From: Neurospora tetraspora
Lineage: Eukaryota; Ascomycota; Sordariomycetes; Sordariales; Sordariaceae
Length of the DNA: 64,000 nt
Direction of reading: 5' to 3'
NCBI RefSeq assembly: GCF_033439725.1
Contig: NW_026944388.1
Span: forward strand, 3,224,001 to 3,288,000
Below, one piece after another: positions 1 through 12,200 of this stretch. The position numbers were made by a program, and so were the translations under genes. Each line of letters begins with the position of its first letter. Position 1 is the first letter of the stretch. The notes below the pieces were generated by a model. It had not been told where the DNA came from, made no database searches, and was given only the letters and a program-made list of their open reading frames with translations.

Positions 1-1881
1 GAGGAGGGCATCTTTACCGAATACATCGAACCCAGGTTCTTGCTATACAGCTCCACCAGGCAGTCCTCACAAGACTCTTGTGACCCCCGTGTTACTGATG
101 CACCAAAGACCAAAGACGGAATATGCATTGCAGGATGCAGCTTTGATACAGAACTGAATACCGGATTCTACCAGACCGTGCAGACCCATCCCATCATTAC
201 ACTTCTTCAGTGCAGTGGGGTGCATGCTATGATGGTCGCTGTGAGACGGGATGGATGGAATGGAGCAGGAGGTTGGTTCCCGTCCCCATGGAAGTCCCTT
301 TCTGCCTTTGTGAACGATGCCCCACCTGTATCCAGCTTTTGCAGCGCTGCCGTTAGCCACCATTGGGGAACGCTCCACCAATCCCACGATATGATTGGCC
401 TTTTCTCGACCGCCAAGGTTAGTCTTGATGGTATCAGACCCACAATCCCAGTCGGGATATTGAGCACGTCCACTTACAAGTTGAGTTGTTTAAACCACAT
501 GCGTTGGTACTGTGCGCGCAGACCGATGCCCGTGGCGCAGACGCCTTCTTCTCCATGACGGGCCATGGGTGATGGATCATGTCCTGCCAGTCAAACAAAA
601 TCTGCCTCTCTTGGCAGATGATAACTCTGCCGGCCTTTGCCTGGTTCTCGATGACTTTTATCTTGTGCCATTCCCCGCTGCCGTCTTCCCGTCCTGGTCT
701 GCTTCAATGTTGACCTTTCATCCATCGCTTCTTTCCTTCTTTTTCTTTTCGGGTTCGGAAGTCTTCCATGCGCCGTGTTCATTGTTGATCACTGCCGTCC
801 GCCGTCTCAAAGCATCACTCATTGGCACCTCTTAGTGGCACTGTTTACGACTATCACCTACTACTACAACGTTCCAGTACCTTCAAGTTGAATCGCGACT
901 GGTAATGGAAAGAAGGATTTTCCGCTTGTCGAGGTCTCGTTGTTCAGTTGCGACTGTTATCAAGTCTTGAAGGTCTACTAGACAGCGACTGCGACGACAA
1001 CGCAACTTACGTTTACGACCAAAGCGCTACCTTCCCGCACCAAGTCACGTCGTCGCTGCTATTCTATTTGGCTTGGCGCTCGAGATCGAATTCGACCGAA
1101 AAGGGGCGAGAGGGGGGAATTCGGAGGGAGAGAGACAAACACCAATCTTGCAAGGCACAAACAAAATCCTAACTACAGCCCGGCGAAATTCTTCGGCTGC
1201 TCTTCCGCCTTCGCTTTCCGATACCCGATATCCTTCAACGGTCGTGTAGCATCCCTCCGTCGCCACAGCTTCCTAACACCACGCCGCTTTACTCCTGTAC
1301 GCTACAAAGCTCCATTGGCTTCCGGCTCCTATCCAGGTTACTAATTGGCTATTTGTTGGTTGGAACAGCGTTCGTGGCTCGTCTTGGTTCTTTCTTTCAG
1401 AAACGAAACACAGGCGCATCTTCTCCAGAACCCACCCGGTTCAGATACACAACAGCAGGGCTGAGGCTGAGTCAGGATCCGCCTGCGCGCGCCACTAGGT
1501 CATCATCGGGCAACGGGCAAGAATATCGGTTGACCGGGACATTGGGGATCCCCCGGCCTAGAAAGAGGGAAACGTCCCGTCTGCGAGTCGGTAAACTATC
1601 GCAGGGCCATCCCGTACCGTTAGCTCCGGCATCTTGGACCCTGTTCCTACAAAGGACCCCAGGCCACCAGCCTCCTCCGCCCCACATCAAAATAGAAGAA
1701 GGAACAGGTCAAATCTTCTTGTTTCTGGGCATCAGGTCAGAGTGAGTCGCTTTTGTTCGACTTTTCGCCTTCTGGTCTTGCTCATCAACAGTATATCCTT
1801 TCGACTTTTGCGCCAACTGCTTGCGGAGCACACGACGACAACCGGGTTTTCTTACGGCTTGTCCGTACAAGACACGACAGG
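1..1881. other. gene-free left edge and antiporter 5' region
   Basis: No supportable gene. A frame is open from base 1 to 558 on the plus strand, but its composition is unlike a conserved protein and it could only be the tail of a gene lying outside the window. The stretch from about 1000 to 1881 is C/T-rich with short upstream ATGs and is probably promoter and 5' leader of the antiporter gene. Confidence 0.5.
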
Positions 1882-4800
1882 ATGGCGTGGGACAAGCTTT
1901 CCATCACCAGGCCCCACCTGGTGTACATCATCCTGGGCGGCTTCACCTCTCTGTTCATGCTGTGTTCTTCCATCATTAAGGAGCGCATGTACATTGGCGA
2001 AGCTACTGTGGCCACTCTCTGCGGCCTCATCTTTGGCCCTCATGCTGCCGGCCTTATAGACCCCATCGAATGGGGTAACATAGATATCGTTACGATCGAG
2101 TTCTCTCGCCTCGTTCTCGTCGTCCAGTGTTTCGCCGTCGGAGTCGAATTGCCAAAGTTCTACATGGAAAAGCACTGGAGATCCGTCACATTCCTCCTTA
2201 TTCCTGTCATGCTCTGGGGCTGGCTGATCACCGGTCTTTTTGTCTGGTGGCTGATTCCACCCCTGAACTGGCTCGAAAGTCTGGTTGTTGCTGCCTGTGT
2301 TACGGCTACGGATCCCGTCCTCGCTTCATCCGTTGTCGGTAAGGGCAAGTTCGCAAAGAGAGTGCCCAAGCATTTGCGAGATCTGCTCTCTGCGGAATCC
2401 GGCTGCAACGATGGCATGGCTTTCCCCTTCATCTACCTTTCTCTATACCTCATTCTAGACCACCGTGAGGCCCGAGAGGTATCATTCCATTGGATCGTCT
2501 TCACCATTCTCTACGAGTGCGTTTTCGGCGCCATCTATGGCTTCATGGTCGGCTATATCGCACGCCACGGTATCAAGTATGCAGAGAGACATGAGCTGAT
2601 CGACCGAGAGAGTTTCCTCGTCTTCTACTTTGTCCTGGCTCTCTTTTGCGCTGGGTCTGGTAGTATCCTAGGCGTAGATGATCTTCTTGTCGGCTTCGCT
2701 GCCGGCGTCGGCTTCTCCAACGACGGTTGGTTCACAAACAAGACGGAAGAATCCCACGTATCTAACGTCATTGATTTGCTCATCAACTTGGCATACTTTG
2801 TCTACCTCGGCACCATCATTCCTTGGGAGCAGTTCAACAACTTCGAGATCGGACTGGGCGCTTGGCGCTTGGTCGTTCTCGCCATCATGGTCATCCTCTT
2901 CAGACGAATCCCCATCATGATGGCTCTGAAACCATTGATACCCGACATCAAGACATGGCGCGAGGCTTTGTTTGCTGGTCATTTCGGTCCCATTGGTGTC
3001 GGTGCTATCTTTGTCGCCATTCTGGCGCGCGCTGAGCTGGAGCACGAGGATCCTGTCCCCCTTGCCGATATCTCCAGCATTAACCCGAACAATCCGCACT
3101 TCCACCTGATTAGACTGGTGTGGCCCATTGTTACCTTCTTGGTAGTGTCTTCGATTATCGTCCACGGCTCATCAGTCGCCGTGTTTACGCTCGGCAAACA
3201 CATCAACACCCTTACCATCACCATGTCATACACGCAAGCCAACGAAGATGGGCCTTCCTGGATGAACCGCTTGCCCCGCATCACTTCGGTTTCCCGCTCT
3301 CAAGCTAGGAACATGTCGGATACCGAAGATGATATGAAGATGCCTGAATTCCCCCCTGGCACGTTGCCCCCTACTGGTCTTCCAGGTACCTTCTTGCGTC
3401 GCCAGAAGGAAGAGGATAAGGATACCGGGCGTCGGGAGCGGTCATCATCGGCCAACGGCCGGCGTCGGAGAAAGAGATGGGATGACGGGATCGGACCCGG
3501 AGGCCCTATTAGCCAGTCAGCAATCTTCCCCCAGCGCCGAAGCCAAAGCGAACAAGCAATCGCTTCGCCTCATGATGAGATGTCTCCTGAGCCATCTGAC
3601 ACTACGCGGTTGTCACCTTCGGATGCCCTGACTACGTGCCGCTCGGCAAGAAAGAGTGAAAAGGAAAGATCATCTGATGAAACCGCCTCCCCCTATGAAC
3701 CGAGCCCCACCTCTGGACAGAGGGATCAGGAACTTGAATACTATGACGAAGGCGACCATGTCATTGTTGAGGATCGCGAAGGAAATGTTCTGGCCGTGGA
3801 ACCCCCTGCTACCGGCGAAGGCGAGAATCCAGTGGAAGCTCTCAAGGAGAAGCTTGAGGCTGAGGCTGGGCCATCGGGATGGAGCTATGACGCCTTGAAG
3901 AAGAAGATTCAGAACTGGCGTGAGGAAGAAATGGCAAAGCGCAAGGAGAAGGAGAAGTCTACTAGGAGAAGTGAACCGGCCAGAGCGTACCAGTTCGGTA
4001 CAACGGTTAGTACACCGCTGATGCACCCCCTATGCGCTTATTCAACTAACATTTTGATGCAGATTATTGTCGAAAATGAAGATGGCGAGGTTCTTAAGAA
4101 ATATGAACTGCCTTCCGGGAAACCAGAAAACGATTTTGTTTCCCAGGGCTTGAAGTACATGGGTATCAAGGCAGGAGACAAATCAGCGGTCGCAGGAAGT
4201 GCAGCTGGTGGCGAGGGCTCGGCCAGTAGGCCGGCCAAACCAACGAAACGTCCTACGTGGGCTTCGGCCGTGGTTGGTGGCGGCGATGCGTCGAAAAAGA
4301 AGAATGCGGTGGAAGAACAAGAAGAGGACGATCGTCATATTCGCTTCACTATTGGTGGTGTTGGCCAACGCATGAACAAGGAGGACTTCATCAGGGAGAT
4401 GCAGAAGTTGGACAAGAGTACGCGCAAGGAGGTTGTGGACCAGTCCAACGCATCAAGCGCTGTCAAGAACCTAGCCAAAGCGGACCTTACGCCTAAGCAG
4501 CCACAGCAACCGCAGCAGCAGCAACCGCAGCAACCACAGCCGGCGCAGCGCAGAGGATCTCCTGCTGGATCTGTCAAGTCCAGCCACAGCAAGGATAGCT
4601 TACGCTCCACAAGACAAGGGCGTCCTGAGAAGTTGGAAGTGATGAGCGGAGGCAGCAATCCCGAACGCAGTGAATCGCCGTCGAGGTCAAGGTCGAGGTC
4701 GCCTTCGCTCCTCACGGCAGAGGGAGCGTCAGCAGCCCCGAGCAGGGACGTCCCAGAAACAGCAGCCGAGCGGAGACGTAGGTTAGCGGTGCTCCAGAGC

Positions 4801-4983
4801 GTTGGAGATGACGGGGAAGGAGAACACGGCGAGACGCCAGCGGAAAGACGACGCAGAGAGGCTGCTCTGGGCATGTCTTCGGGCGCAGCGGAGGACGAGG
4901 ATAGCGAGGATGATGATACCCCCAGGATTCCGCCGCCGAGGAGAGGGATCCGGTTCGCGGAGCCGACCAGGCGGGAGACATGA
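1882..4983 (+). CDS. plasma-membrane Na+(K+)/H+ antiporter, Nha1/Sod2 family
   Basis: Exchanges cytosolic Na+ (and K+) for external H+ across the plasma membrane, setting salt tolerance and pH. Exons 1882-4005 and 4063-4983 give 1014 residues, close to yeast Nha1 (985). The first ~450 residues hold about a dozen hydrophobic helices; family ion-site motifs are visible: TATDP with Asp144 and the CNDG motif with Asn176-Asp177. The rest is a long charged cytosolic tail, with a Gln/Pro run near residues 850-870 and a conserved-looking block around IRFTIGGVGQRM. The start at 1882 is chosen because it begins directly before the first helix (MAWDKL); the frame is open upstream to another ATG at 1753 that would add a non-family extension. 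The 57-nt intron (4006-4062, branch CTAAC, in phase 0) has no stop, so retention would add 19 residues. Family assignment is firm; ion preference is inferred. Confidence 0.93.
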   Translation: MAWDKLSITRPHLVYIILGGFTSLFMLCSSIIKERMYIGEATVATLCGLIFGPHAAGLIDPIEWGNIDIVTIEFSRLVLVVQCFAVGVELPKFYMEKHWRSVTFLLIPVMLWGWLITGLFVWWLIPPLNWLESLVVAACVTATDPVLASSVVGKGKFAKRVPKHLRDLLSAESGCNDGMAFPFIYLSLYLILDHREAREVSFHWIVFTILYECVFGAIYGFMVGYIARHGIKYAERHELIDRESFLVFYFVLALFCAGSGSILGVDDLLVGFAAGVGFSNDGWFTNKTEESHVSNVIDLLINLAYFVYLGTIIPWEQFNNFEIGLGAWRLVVLAIMVILFRRIPIMMALKPLIPDIKTWREALFAGHFGPIGVGAIFVAILARAELEHEDPVPLADISSINPNNPHFHLIRLVWPIVTFLVVSSIIVHGSSVAVFTLGKHINTLTITMSYTQANEDGPSWMNRLPRITSVSRSQARNMSDTEDDMKMPEFPPGTLPPTGLPGTFLRRQKEEDKDTGRRERSSSANGRRRRKRWDDGIGPGGPISQSAIFPQRRSQSEQAIASPHDEMSPEPSDTTRLSPSDALTTCRSARKSEKERSSDETASPYEPSPTSGQRDQELEYYDEGDHVIVEDREGNVLAVEPPATGEGENPVEALKEKLEAEAGPSGWSYDALKKKIQNWREEEMAKRKEKEKSTRRSEPARAYQFGTTVSTPLMHPLCAYSTNILMQIIVENEDGEVLKKYELPSGKPENDFVSQGLKYMGIKAGDKSAVAGSAAGGEGSASRPAKPTKRPTWASAVVGGGDASKKKNAVEEQEEDDRHIRFTIGGVGQRMNKEDFIREMQKLDKSTRKEVVDQSNASSAVKNLAKADLTPKQPQQPQQQQPQQPQPAQRRGSPAGSVKSSHSKDSLRSTRQGRPEKLEVMSGGSNPERSESPSRSRSRSPSLLTAEGASAAPSRDVPETAAERRRRLAVLQSVGDDGEGEHGETPAERRRREAALGMSSGAAEDEDSEDDDTPRIPPPRRGIRFAEPTRRET

Positions 4984-5693
4984 GTTAAACTGATTGACTG
5001 ACTTAGTGAATAATGTTTGTTACGAGGATTGGGCATGAATGAGGTGCATATATGTACGGGTCTATGGACAATAAAAACCTGAAGAGTAGTGTAATGAGAT
5101 GGAGGGAGGGTTGTTTGTTTTCGATGTTCATTTTTCTATATAGATATTTTGAGCGATGATTGTACATGCAGCGGCGGCAATATCAAGATGGCATTGGCAG
5201 TATTGACGGACTTGTATGAATTCGTGCGTGGCTATGTGAGGACCAAACTGAACCTGAGATCCATCCCATCAACATGTGGATGGCATGACATTGCATCCGC
5301 CATCACTGTAGTGGTGGAAAATGGGGGAGTTGGAGAATCTGGGGAAGTACATGTACCTAACCGCTTAATCCTCGGTCCCGTGAAACTGCGTCATGCCTGA
5401 TATGGCCTAGCGTCCGATAAGAAAACTCGTCATGGTCGGTGCTTGCGAACCTCGAGCGATTCAAGGTCCAACTTTTTGAGACTCCAGCTCACTGCAGTGT
5501 CCAGCAGAGTTGCCTTTGCCCACGCGCTGTGCCTGTATCCACTTATCCGATTTCTCCGATTTCCCAATTGCAACAAACATCCACAAACCCGATAACATTG
5601 CCTCGATTCCATCAGATACCTGTCGGGTCCAAGTCACCACCAACCACCACCACCACGACCAACGACAGTCCTTCTATCCACACATAATTCAAA
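4984..5693. other. intergenic region antiporter to tom22
   Basis: About 710 bases holding the antiporter 3' end and the tom22 promoter. I see no gene. The last 60 bases are rich in CCA/CAC triplets and are likely tom22 leader. Confidence 0.5.
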
Positions 5694-6597
5694 ATGGTCC
5701 AGCTTACCGAGGTCGAGGACGAGCACTTCCAGCAGCCGCAGGTCGGCCCTGAGGAGGACGACGAGGATTTCACGGACACTGGTGAGTGAAGCATTCCTCT
5801 ACTGTCGAGGACAAACAAAGAGAGGAGTCTCGGGCTGGAGGGGTTGTAAGGACTTGTACGACTACGTCACTGTCGCCATCACCCACTACCGATGGCATCG
5901 CGAAGCCGCTCATCCTCTTTGCCACCACGACGCCAACGCCGAAACGCCAACTTCCCAGACGCCAGTTGTTAGTCAATGCCAACATACCTACACCTATATA
6001 CACGCCTACCTTCAACATGCAACAAGATACTTCGAGTCCTGCCAGCCCAACAACCCAAGCGCCATACCACCCACTCTCCAATCCAGCTTGAACCTCTCTA
6101 GCCCGGAGTCCTCTCGATACAACACATCATCACCATGGCCCTGTTCTCCTCTTGAATCTAGACAGATAGTCGGAAAGACAAGGTCAAACCCACTAACCCT
6201 ACGCCTCTACCTATAAACAGACTCCGAGATCTCCGTCGACTCCGACTACGAGCCCCAAGAGACCTTCGCCGACCGCCTGTACGCGCTGCGCGACATGGTC
6301 AGCCCCACCACGCGCGGCTGGTTCTACCACAAGTACGACGCCACCACCAACTTTGTCAAGTCGACGCTGTCTTTCGCCGGCCGCGCCGCCTGGGCCGTTT
6401 CCGTGTCCGGTCTGCTGATCGGCGTCCCCTTCGCCATCGCTTTCGCCGAGGACCAGAACTACGCCGCTATGGAGCAGGAGGCGCGCATGCGCGAGCTCGG
6501 TTCTGATGTCCTTACTGCTGGTGGTGAGGGACAGGCGGGTACCGCTGAGAAGACGTTGGCTGCCATTGGTGGTGAGGGGGCTAGGCCTGCGCTCTAA
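5694..6597 (+). CDS. tom22: mitochondrial import receptor subunit Tom22
   Basis: Central receptor and organiser of the TOM complex in the mitochondrial outer membrane; binds presequences on its acidic cytosolic face. Exons 5694-5781 and 6221-6597 give 154 residues, the length known for Neurospora Tom22. The N-terminal third is strongly acidic ([20 protein letters not shown] around residues 20-40), followed by the [16 protein letters not shown] segment, one membrane helix at about residues 85-104 and a short intermembrane-space tail. The single intron is 439 nt, long for this window, and interrupts the acidic domain after residue 29 (GTGAGT donor, AACAG acceptor); splicing restores the Asp-Ser-Glu run. 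Near-identity to the Neurospora protein, with a few substitutions, is the best single hint of the organism. Confidence 0.98.
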
Positions 6598-7819
6598 GGA
6601 GGGAGGCAGCGAGTCTTATTGTGGAAATGAAAAAGAAGATGAGCGAGGGATGGATGGTTATTGTGAGCCGGGAGATGTGGAGGGGAGAGAGAGATGGCTG
6701 GTCAAAGGGCGGCGGGTTGGAAACCAGCGTTTTCAAGATGGGGACCGTTTGGGAAAAAGAGCTCCGTCCGAGTTCTTTCCGGCGGAGGGCCTTGATCGGA
6801 TACACCAAATCAACAACCGGTTTTACAACTTAACGCAGTCTGATCAGACAAGACCGGCCAACGAAACGACACCTACGGAATCCCGTTCCTGGGCGAAGAA
6901 TAGAAGAAGGCCAGCATCGTTGACCAGATTACGATGATCGTCTCGCCATCCCTCACGTTTGGCATTTCCCATCTCCCGAAATTCCACTCACTTCTCCCGG
7001 CTCAAAAAATCACCACACACTGTATATTATCTGGACCCGGACTTGGGTATTTTGGGTTGTCCGCCACTTTGCATCGTCATTGTAATGGTATTCTTTAAGC
7101 GTGCCACGGGAATATGGATACTCAAAAAGGAAAAGGGGGGCAATGGTTTTCCCAATGGCGTGTTTATGATGAACAAACCCATATCCGCTTATTGTACAAA
7201 AAGAAGAAGAATGATGATGATGAACAGAAGCATATCTCAACTCGTATCGTTATACTTAGTATTGGGTTTCTCTTCACTGGCGTGCCATTGTATCTATAAC
7301 TTGGGTTACCTGCGGAAAGCTCATGTGAACTGGGCGGGTAAAAGAACCGCTACAGCCACCATCCTAGACATTCCTTGTAATGGACATTACTGACTGCATT
7401 CCCTTCCTGTGATACAACTAAATATGCAGTCAACATCCTCCCATGCTCGTCAGGCCCTCGAAATTGACTCTTCTTAGTCGTTTCGAGTAAACAAGTTCGA
7501 GAACGATTGCGAAAAAACACACTTTTACTGAACACACTCGACACATCTTCTAAACTCGGAAGCAGCACGTCGTCCACTCGAGCCCCGAGTACCATCGGAG
7601 GGGAGGGAGGCCGGTTGCCAGCCGCGGCATCTGCCGTACCTCCCCTCCCGTCCCTACCACTTCTTCATCCGAAATCAAACCCGACCCCTAATGACCAAGG
7701 GCATATAAGGGACCTGGTTGGTCCCCCCCCTCTTTCCAACAATAACAACCGCTTGGTTAGATGGCATAGTGGTTGGTCTACCTACAGTTTGAGTCCTCAA
7801 AACTCAAAACTCAAAACTC

Positions 7820-7861
<42 letters not shown>

Positions 7862-9228
7862 TTTATATTACCTGTCCGGATCGGGAACGGGAACGGTGTG
7901 CTAAGAGACACGTAGAGAGAGGGGTCTTCACAGGTACCTAGTAGCCGGTCTACCTAGCTCTTGTTATCTTGTCTGGAGAGGAGAGAGAGAGGTGGTGCGT
8001 TCGAACACATGCATTGCTGGGGACTCACTCATTTTTTTGTCTCTTCTTTCTGAACGAACTCATTTTCATACATACTTCTTGAACTTCTTGAATCAAGTCT
8101 GACTTGACTATCGACGAAACATTCTTCTTTGCGATCAGAGCACGCCACGCATGCACGATCAATTATAGTCAGTCTAGTCTACCATCAAACTCACTCACCT
8201 CCATAGGTATCCCATCCGCATAACAACCCTACTGCCTGGCAAACACTCCTATGAATGAATGAATGAATCCCCTCCTCTCTCAACCGAGAGAGAGAGAGAG
8301 AGCTGGCTACTAACTAAACTAAACCACCGCCAGGAAACAGATTACTGAATGAAGTAACTGCCAACTTGTATGTATGGATGCAACATGTCCCTAATAACTA
8401 ACACCCTTTATGACTACCAGGAGGGTAGTAGGTAGGTATCCATCGGCTTAAGCTTGATATTTGGTAGTATATTTAGGTTCGAAGGACACTTCCATCCTTC
8501 CTTCACACTAACACTGTGGTACCTAGCCTAACCTGTTTGCTTTTACTTCATTCTCGCTATGAACAAAATAAGCTTGATCATCTTGGACAATAAAGTTATG
8601 TACCCTTCCCGCCTGGTTAGAAACCACACACCCATGCACACCCAAATATACTTGGGGCAGTTCAAAGCAATGAAAGGACTAGCGTGCGCACACTCTATAG
8701 CCATGTCACAGGGCGTGTGCTTCTGTGACAGGAAGCAAAGATCACAGACGTCAGGTAGGTAAACATTTTATGTATTAGTCTAGACCTATGAGAAAAACCT
8801 GGGGTGAATCTTGACCATGTATACAGACAGACAGATAGATATAGGCAGATGGAATTAAAGATCCACAAGAAAAAGATACAGGCAAGGAAAGAAGGGTACA
8901 TGTAAAAAGCGAATGTGATATAGTAGTTTGTTCGAGTTCTTTTGTTTGGGTGATGTTATGTGCAAATGTGATGGGACAGTGACCGGCGGGCTGGTTTGGG
9001 TTGTTAATGGATTTCCTGAACCCATCTTTCTCTACCTACCCATTTTGTCCGTGTATCCATGTTGTCCAACAACGTATAGAGGGTGTCTGTGTGTTGTGTG
9101 TGAAGAAGTTAAAAGGAACAAAGGGGGTTAGTCGTCGGACTAAGTAGAGGGGTAGTTAAAGTTTCAACGCTTTTTTGGGTTTCTCGCTCTTTCTATTTTT
9201 ATTCGTTTTGGTGGTCGACAAAACAGTC
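6598..9228. other. 2.6-kb intergenic region with simple repeats
   Basis: No gene supported. Contains a tRNA-like segment with poly(A) (7751-7859, listed separately), an (ATGA)n run at 8251-8268, a (GA)n run at 8286-8302 and TAGG repeats near 8427 and 8753. It lies between the 3' ends of tom22 (+) and the ADF-H gene (-), so both genes converge on it. Confidence 0.5.
7751..7859 (+). repeat. tRNA-like segment with 7-mer repeats and poly(A) tail (possible SINE or retroposed tRNA fragment)
   Basis: Visible from 5' to 3': TGGCATAGTGG at about 7761-7772, a good match to the RNA polymerase III A box and to tRNA-Cys-like D arms; GTTTGAGTCC about 15 bases later, a near match to the B box/T arm; three copies of CTCAAAA at 7796-7816; then 39 consecutive A at 7821-7859. 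A D-arm/T-arm pair with the anticodon region shortened, followed by tandem short repeats and poly(A), is the general build of tRNA-derived SINEs or retroposed tRNA fragments. No target-site duplication is evident and only one copy is seen here, so this is inference. Confidence 0.35.
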
Positions 9229-12200
9229 TCATTGTCCAAAGCTGATATGACTCCTGTGAGCATCTTGGAGTGCTGTGTTTCATTTTTCGTCAGTTATTTC
9301 CTCACATACACCCAACAGCTTCATAAGAGGAGAAAGACTTACCCTTCAAAACAGTGAGCTGACCCGTCCTATCTCCACAAGCAATCTGCAACCCGCTGCC
9401 CTCCTTGAAGTCAAGAACCACGCTGTTAGGAAGCTCTTGCATCTCCATCTCCGGCTCATAGGGCATCTTGAACTCGCTCATGTGGAATCGCTTGACAGCC
9501 TGGGCCTGGAGCGAGGCCGAGACGTTCTGCGCAGGGCTCAGGATCAAAAAGCCGTGGCTGTCGAGGCACACGGTCCGACGCTTCCAGAGCAGAGTGTCGG
9601 GGAACTGGACGTTCACGTCGCCCATGAACGAGACGATGGTCGGCGGCTGAGGCTGCGAAGCTGGCTGGGGTGGTTGCTGCACCTGCGGTTGAGGTGCTGG
9701 CAGTTGAGCCTGGCGGGAAGGCTGAGGAGGCGTTCTGTGCTGCTGGGGAATGACCGTCCGTACTTCGGGCGGTGACATCGGGTTCTCCCTCGCGGGCTGA
9801 ACTTCGGCGACATCCTCCTCGACAAGCGTAGGCGAGATGTGCGGCGCACCGTTCTTGCGGTTAGGGACGATGTTAGACAGGCGGCGCATAAAGCGCGACG
9901 CACGACTTCCATCTTTCTTGCCGCTGGACGGGCTGAGAGTCGAATCAGCGTTCGAGTGGCTAGATCCAAGTCGTCGCTCATCTTCTGCATGATAAGGGGA
10001 GCCGTGCTCGATTGACGACGCTTTGCTGCCAACACTGTCACGGCGAGACGACAAGGCGGGTTGGACCGTCGACTGGCGGGACGGCGATCGGGGTGAAGCA
10101 AGACCGGCAGGTAACTCATCCGATGATGGGCCCTTGCCTAGCCGGTCCTTCATGAACTCCTTAACGACCGCCATGCCAGAGCGTTTCGTGGAGCTGGCAT
10201 CGTCCTCCGCCGTTACACTCTCTGGCTCCCCCTTCCTCGAGAAAGCACGCTGTTCCTCGGACTGAGACTGGTACTCTGGCGCGGTTTCCGACGGGGCGGG
10301 ACGATCACCGGACTGCATATCTAACGGGGACTGCTTCAGTTCTAAGCGCACAAAATCCGCTGGGTCAGCCTTCTTCGAGTCTGGGGCTTTTGGGTAAGGC
10401 TGTTTGTATGGATCTGTTCGGACTAAGCGGGCGGTCACTTGAACCGGATCAGGCCTGCCCCTTGGTACGGCTCCCCCCTCAAACATGGAAAGTCGATTTT
10501 GTACGGATCCGGACCTACCAATCTGCGACTCCGGATTTGCTGACGTCCTGGCTCCCGTGATTGATGATGCTCTATCGGCGACGGATGGTGATCTCGACGG
10601 TGTCTCGCGCACACTGGGTTTCCGAACTGCGAAGAAAGTAGTAGCAGGTCGCTCTTTCGGAGCGGGGTCCGGCGGCCCAGCAGGGGAACCGGACAAAGTC
10701 TGGAGTGCCTTGATTCGCTGCGAAATGCTCGAGCCAATCTTGCCGCTGTTTACTGGCCTTATGTCTTGTTGTCCCGTTTTCTGGAGGAACGAAGCACTGG
10801 TCGAGAGAGATCTAGATGTGCTAGCTTGAACATTCGCAGGCGCAAGCAACGTGTTCCTAACCGGACTGGATACAGTCCTCGAGAATCGCAGTGCGGATGA
10901 ACCAGTCTCGATCATCGAATTCCTCTTGTATGACACGTCACCAGGGGATAATGAGCCAGGTGACTTTGACACGGTGATCGGCTTGGCTTCTTGTACGGCT
11001 GCCGACTGCAACTCATCCATAAGCCTGTCGTCATCCGAAAGGCTGACCATCGATAACCGCTTGTCCTTGTCTACTCCATCGTAACCTGGTCGAAGAGGCT
11101 CAAATGCAGACTTTGGCCTTGCTCGGGGAGTCTCGACAGCCAATGGTTCCCGCCTCTCTGGAGCCTCAGATTGCCCTTCCTGGGAAGACACGTTCACCTC
11201 AGGCACGTCACCCTGGCCTGGCGTGATGATTGCTGGAACTTCCTGGTTAGGCTCATGGGTCGAATGGTTGCTGTCCCGCGCCGAAAACTTGGAAATCGGT
11301 ATTGGAAGTTCAGACGATGGTGATCCGTGGTCTTCAGCATTTGTAGCTGCAGCAGAGTCGTCGACTTCCGGGGTGGTTCCTGCTTTCGCTTCTGGGGAAA
11401 TTGGTGCTTGATCGTCTGCAACTCCCTCTGCATTTCGTGGTGCATCGTTTGCTCCCGAGGACTTGGATATCGGTAAAGCCGGTGCCAAAGCTGCACCTCC
11501 TTCCTCCCCTGCCGCAGCACTCTCAACCACAGTTTCAGGCGCTCCGGTCGTTTCTTCTTGGCTGTTGTCGGCTTGTGAGTCTGCCTTAGTTTCCGCCGCT
11601 AGCTCCTCCTCCTTTTCGACATGCTCAACTGACTGCGCGGGAGGCGCATCAGTCCGATCTTCAGTAGGTGCAGCTGCACTCATAGTTGCAGGCTGTTCGG
11701 GCAATGTTGGCGCGCCTTCGAGGCTCTGTTCCTTGTCGGCGAGAACGGTTTCATCTGTAGATTCCGAAAGAGAAGAAGCTTGTGTAGATTCGCCCAGATC
11801 TGATGAGGTCGCAACAGTTGCTACGGGTGAGGTTGGGTGAGAATCCGTGCGCGTATCAACTGGCGAATGATCTCCGCCAGCGGCCTCCCTGTCCACTCTC
11901 GAGTCGCCCTGGGAAGTGGTTATTAAGGGGTTGTGCAACGATTGGGCTTCACCATCCGCGGGCCCCTGATTAGCGCTCTCGAGGGCCGCCAGTGGTGTTG
12001 TGACGTCTAAGGGTGGTTCTGAGAGCTGGAGTGAGCTTGGCGCAGAAGGCTCTTCGCCAGCACCTTCAGTAGGATTTTTTGGCGTAGGATTCGAACTGCT
12101 CATCATCTTCTTTTTCTCCCTCAGTTTCATCGCCTTCAGTAACCGTGCCTTCTCAGGTGTTATGGCGGTCTGCTTGATTGGCGGCGGCGGGGCCAATGTG

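Noticed and set aside
1-558. Open frame from the first base, 186 codons
   Set aside because: No motif or domain, composition resembles non-coding sequence, and several other chance frames in the window are as long. Could only be settled with sequence to the left.
1753-1881. Earlier ATG for the antiporter
   Set aside because: Would add 43 residues with no family resemblance before the first membrane helix.
9302-9342. Direct read-through end of the ADF-H/PH protein
   Set aside because: A GTAAGT donor sits at this point and splicing to 9272 gives a family-like end; the read-through residues look like intron.
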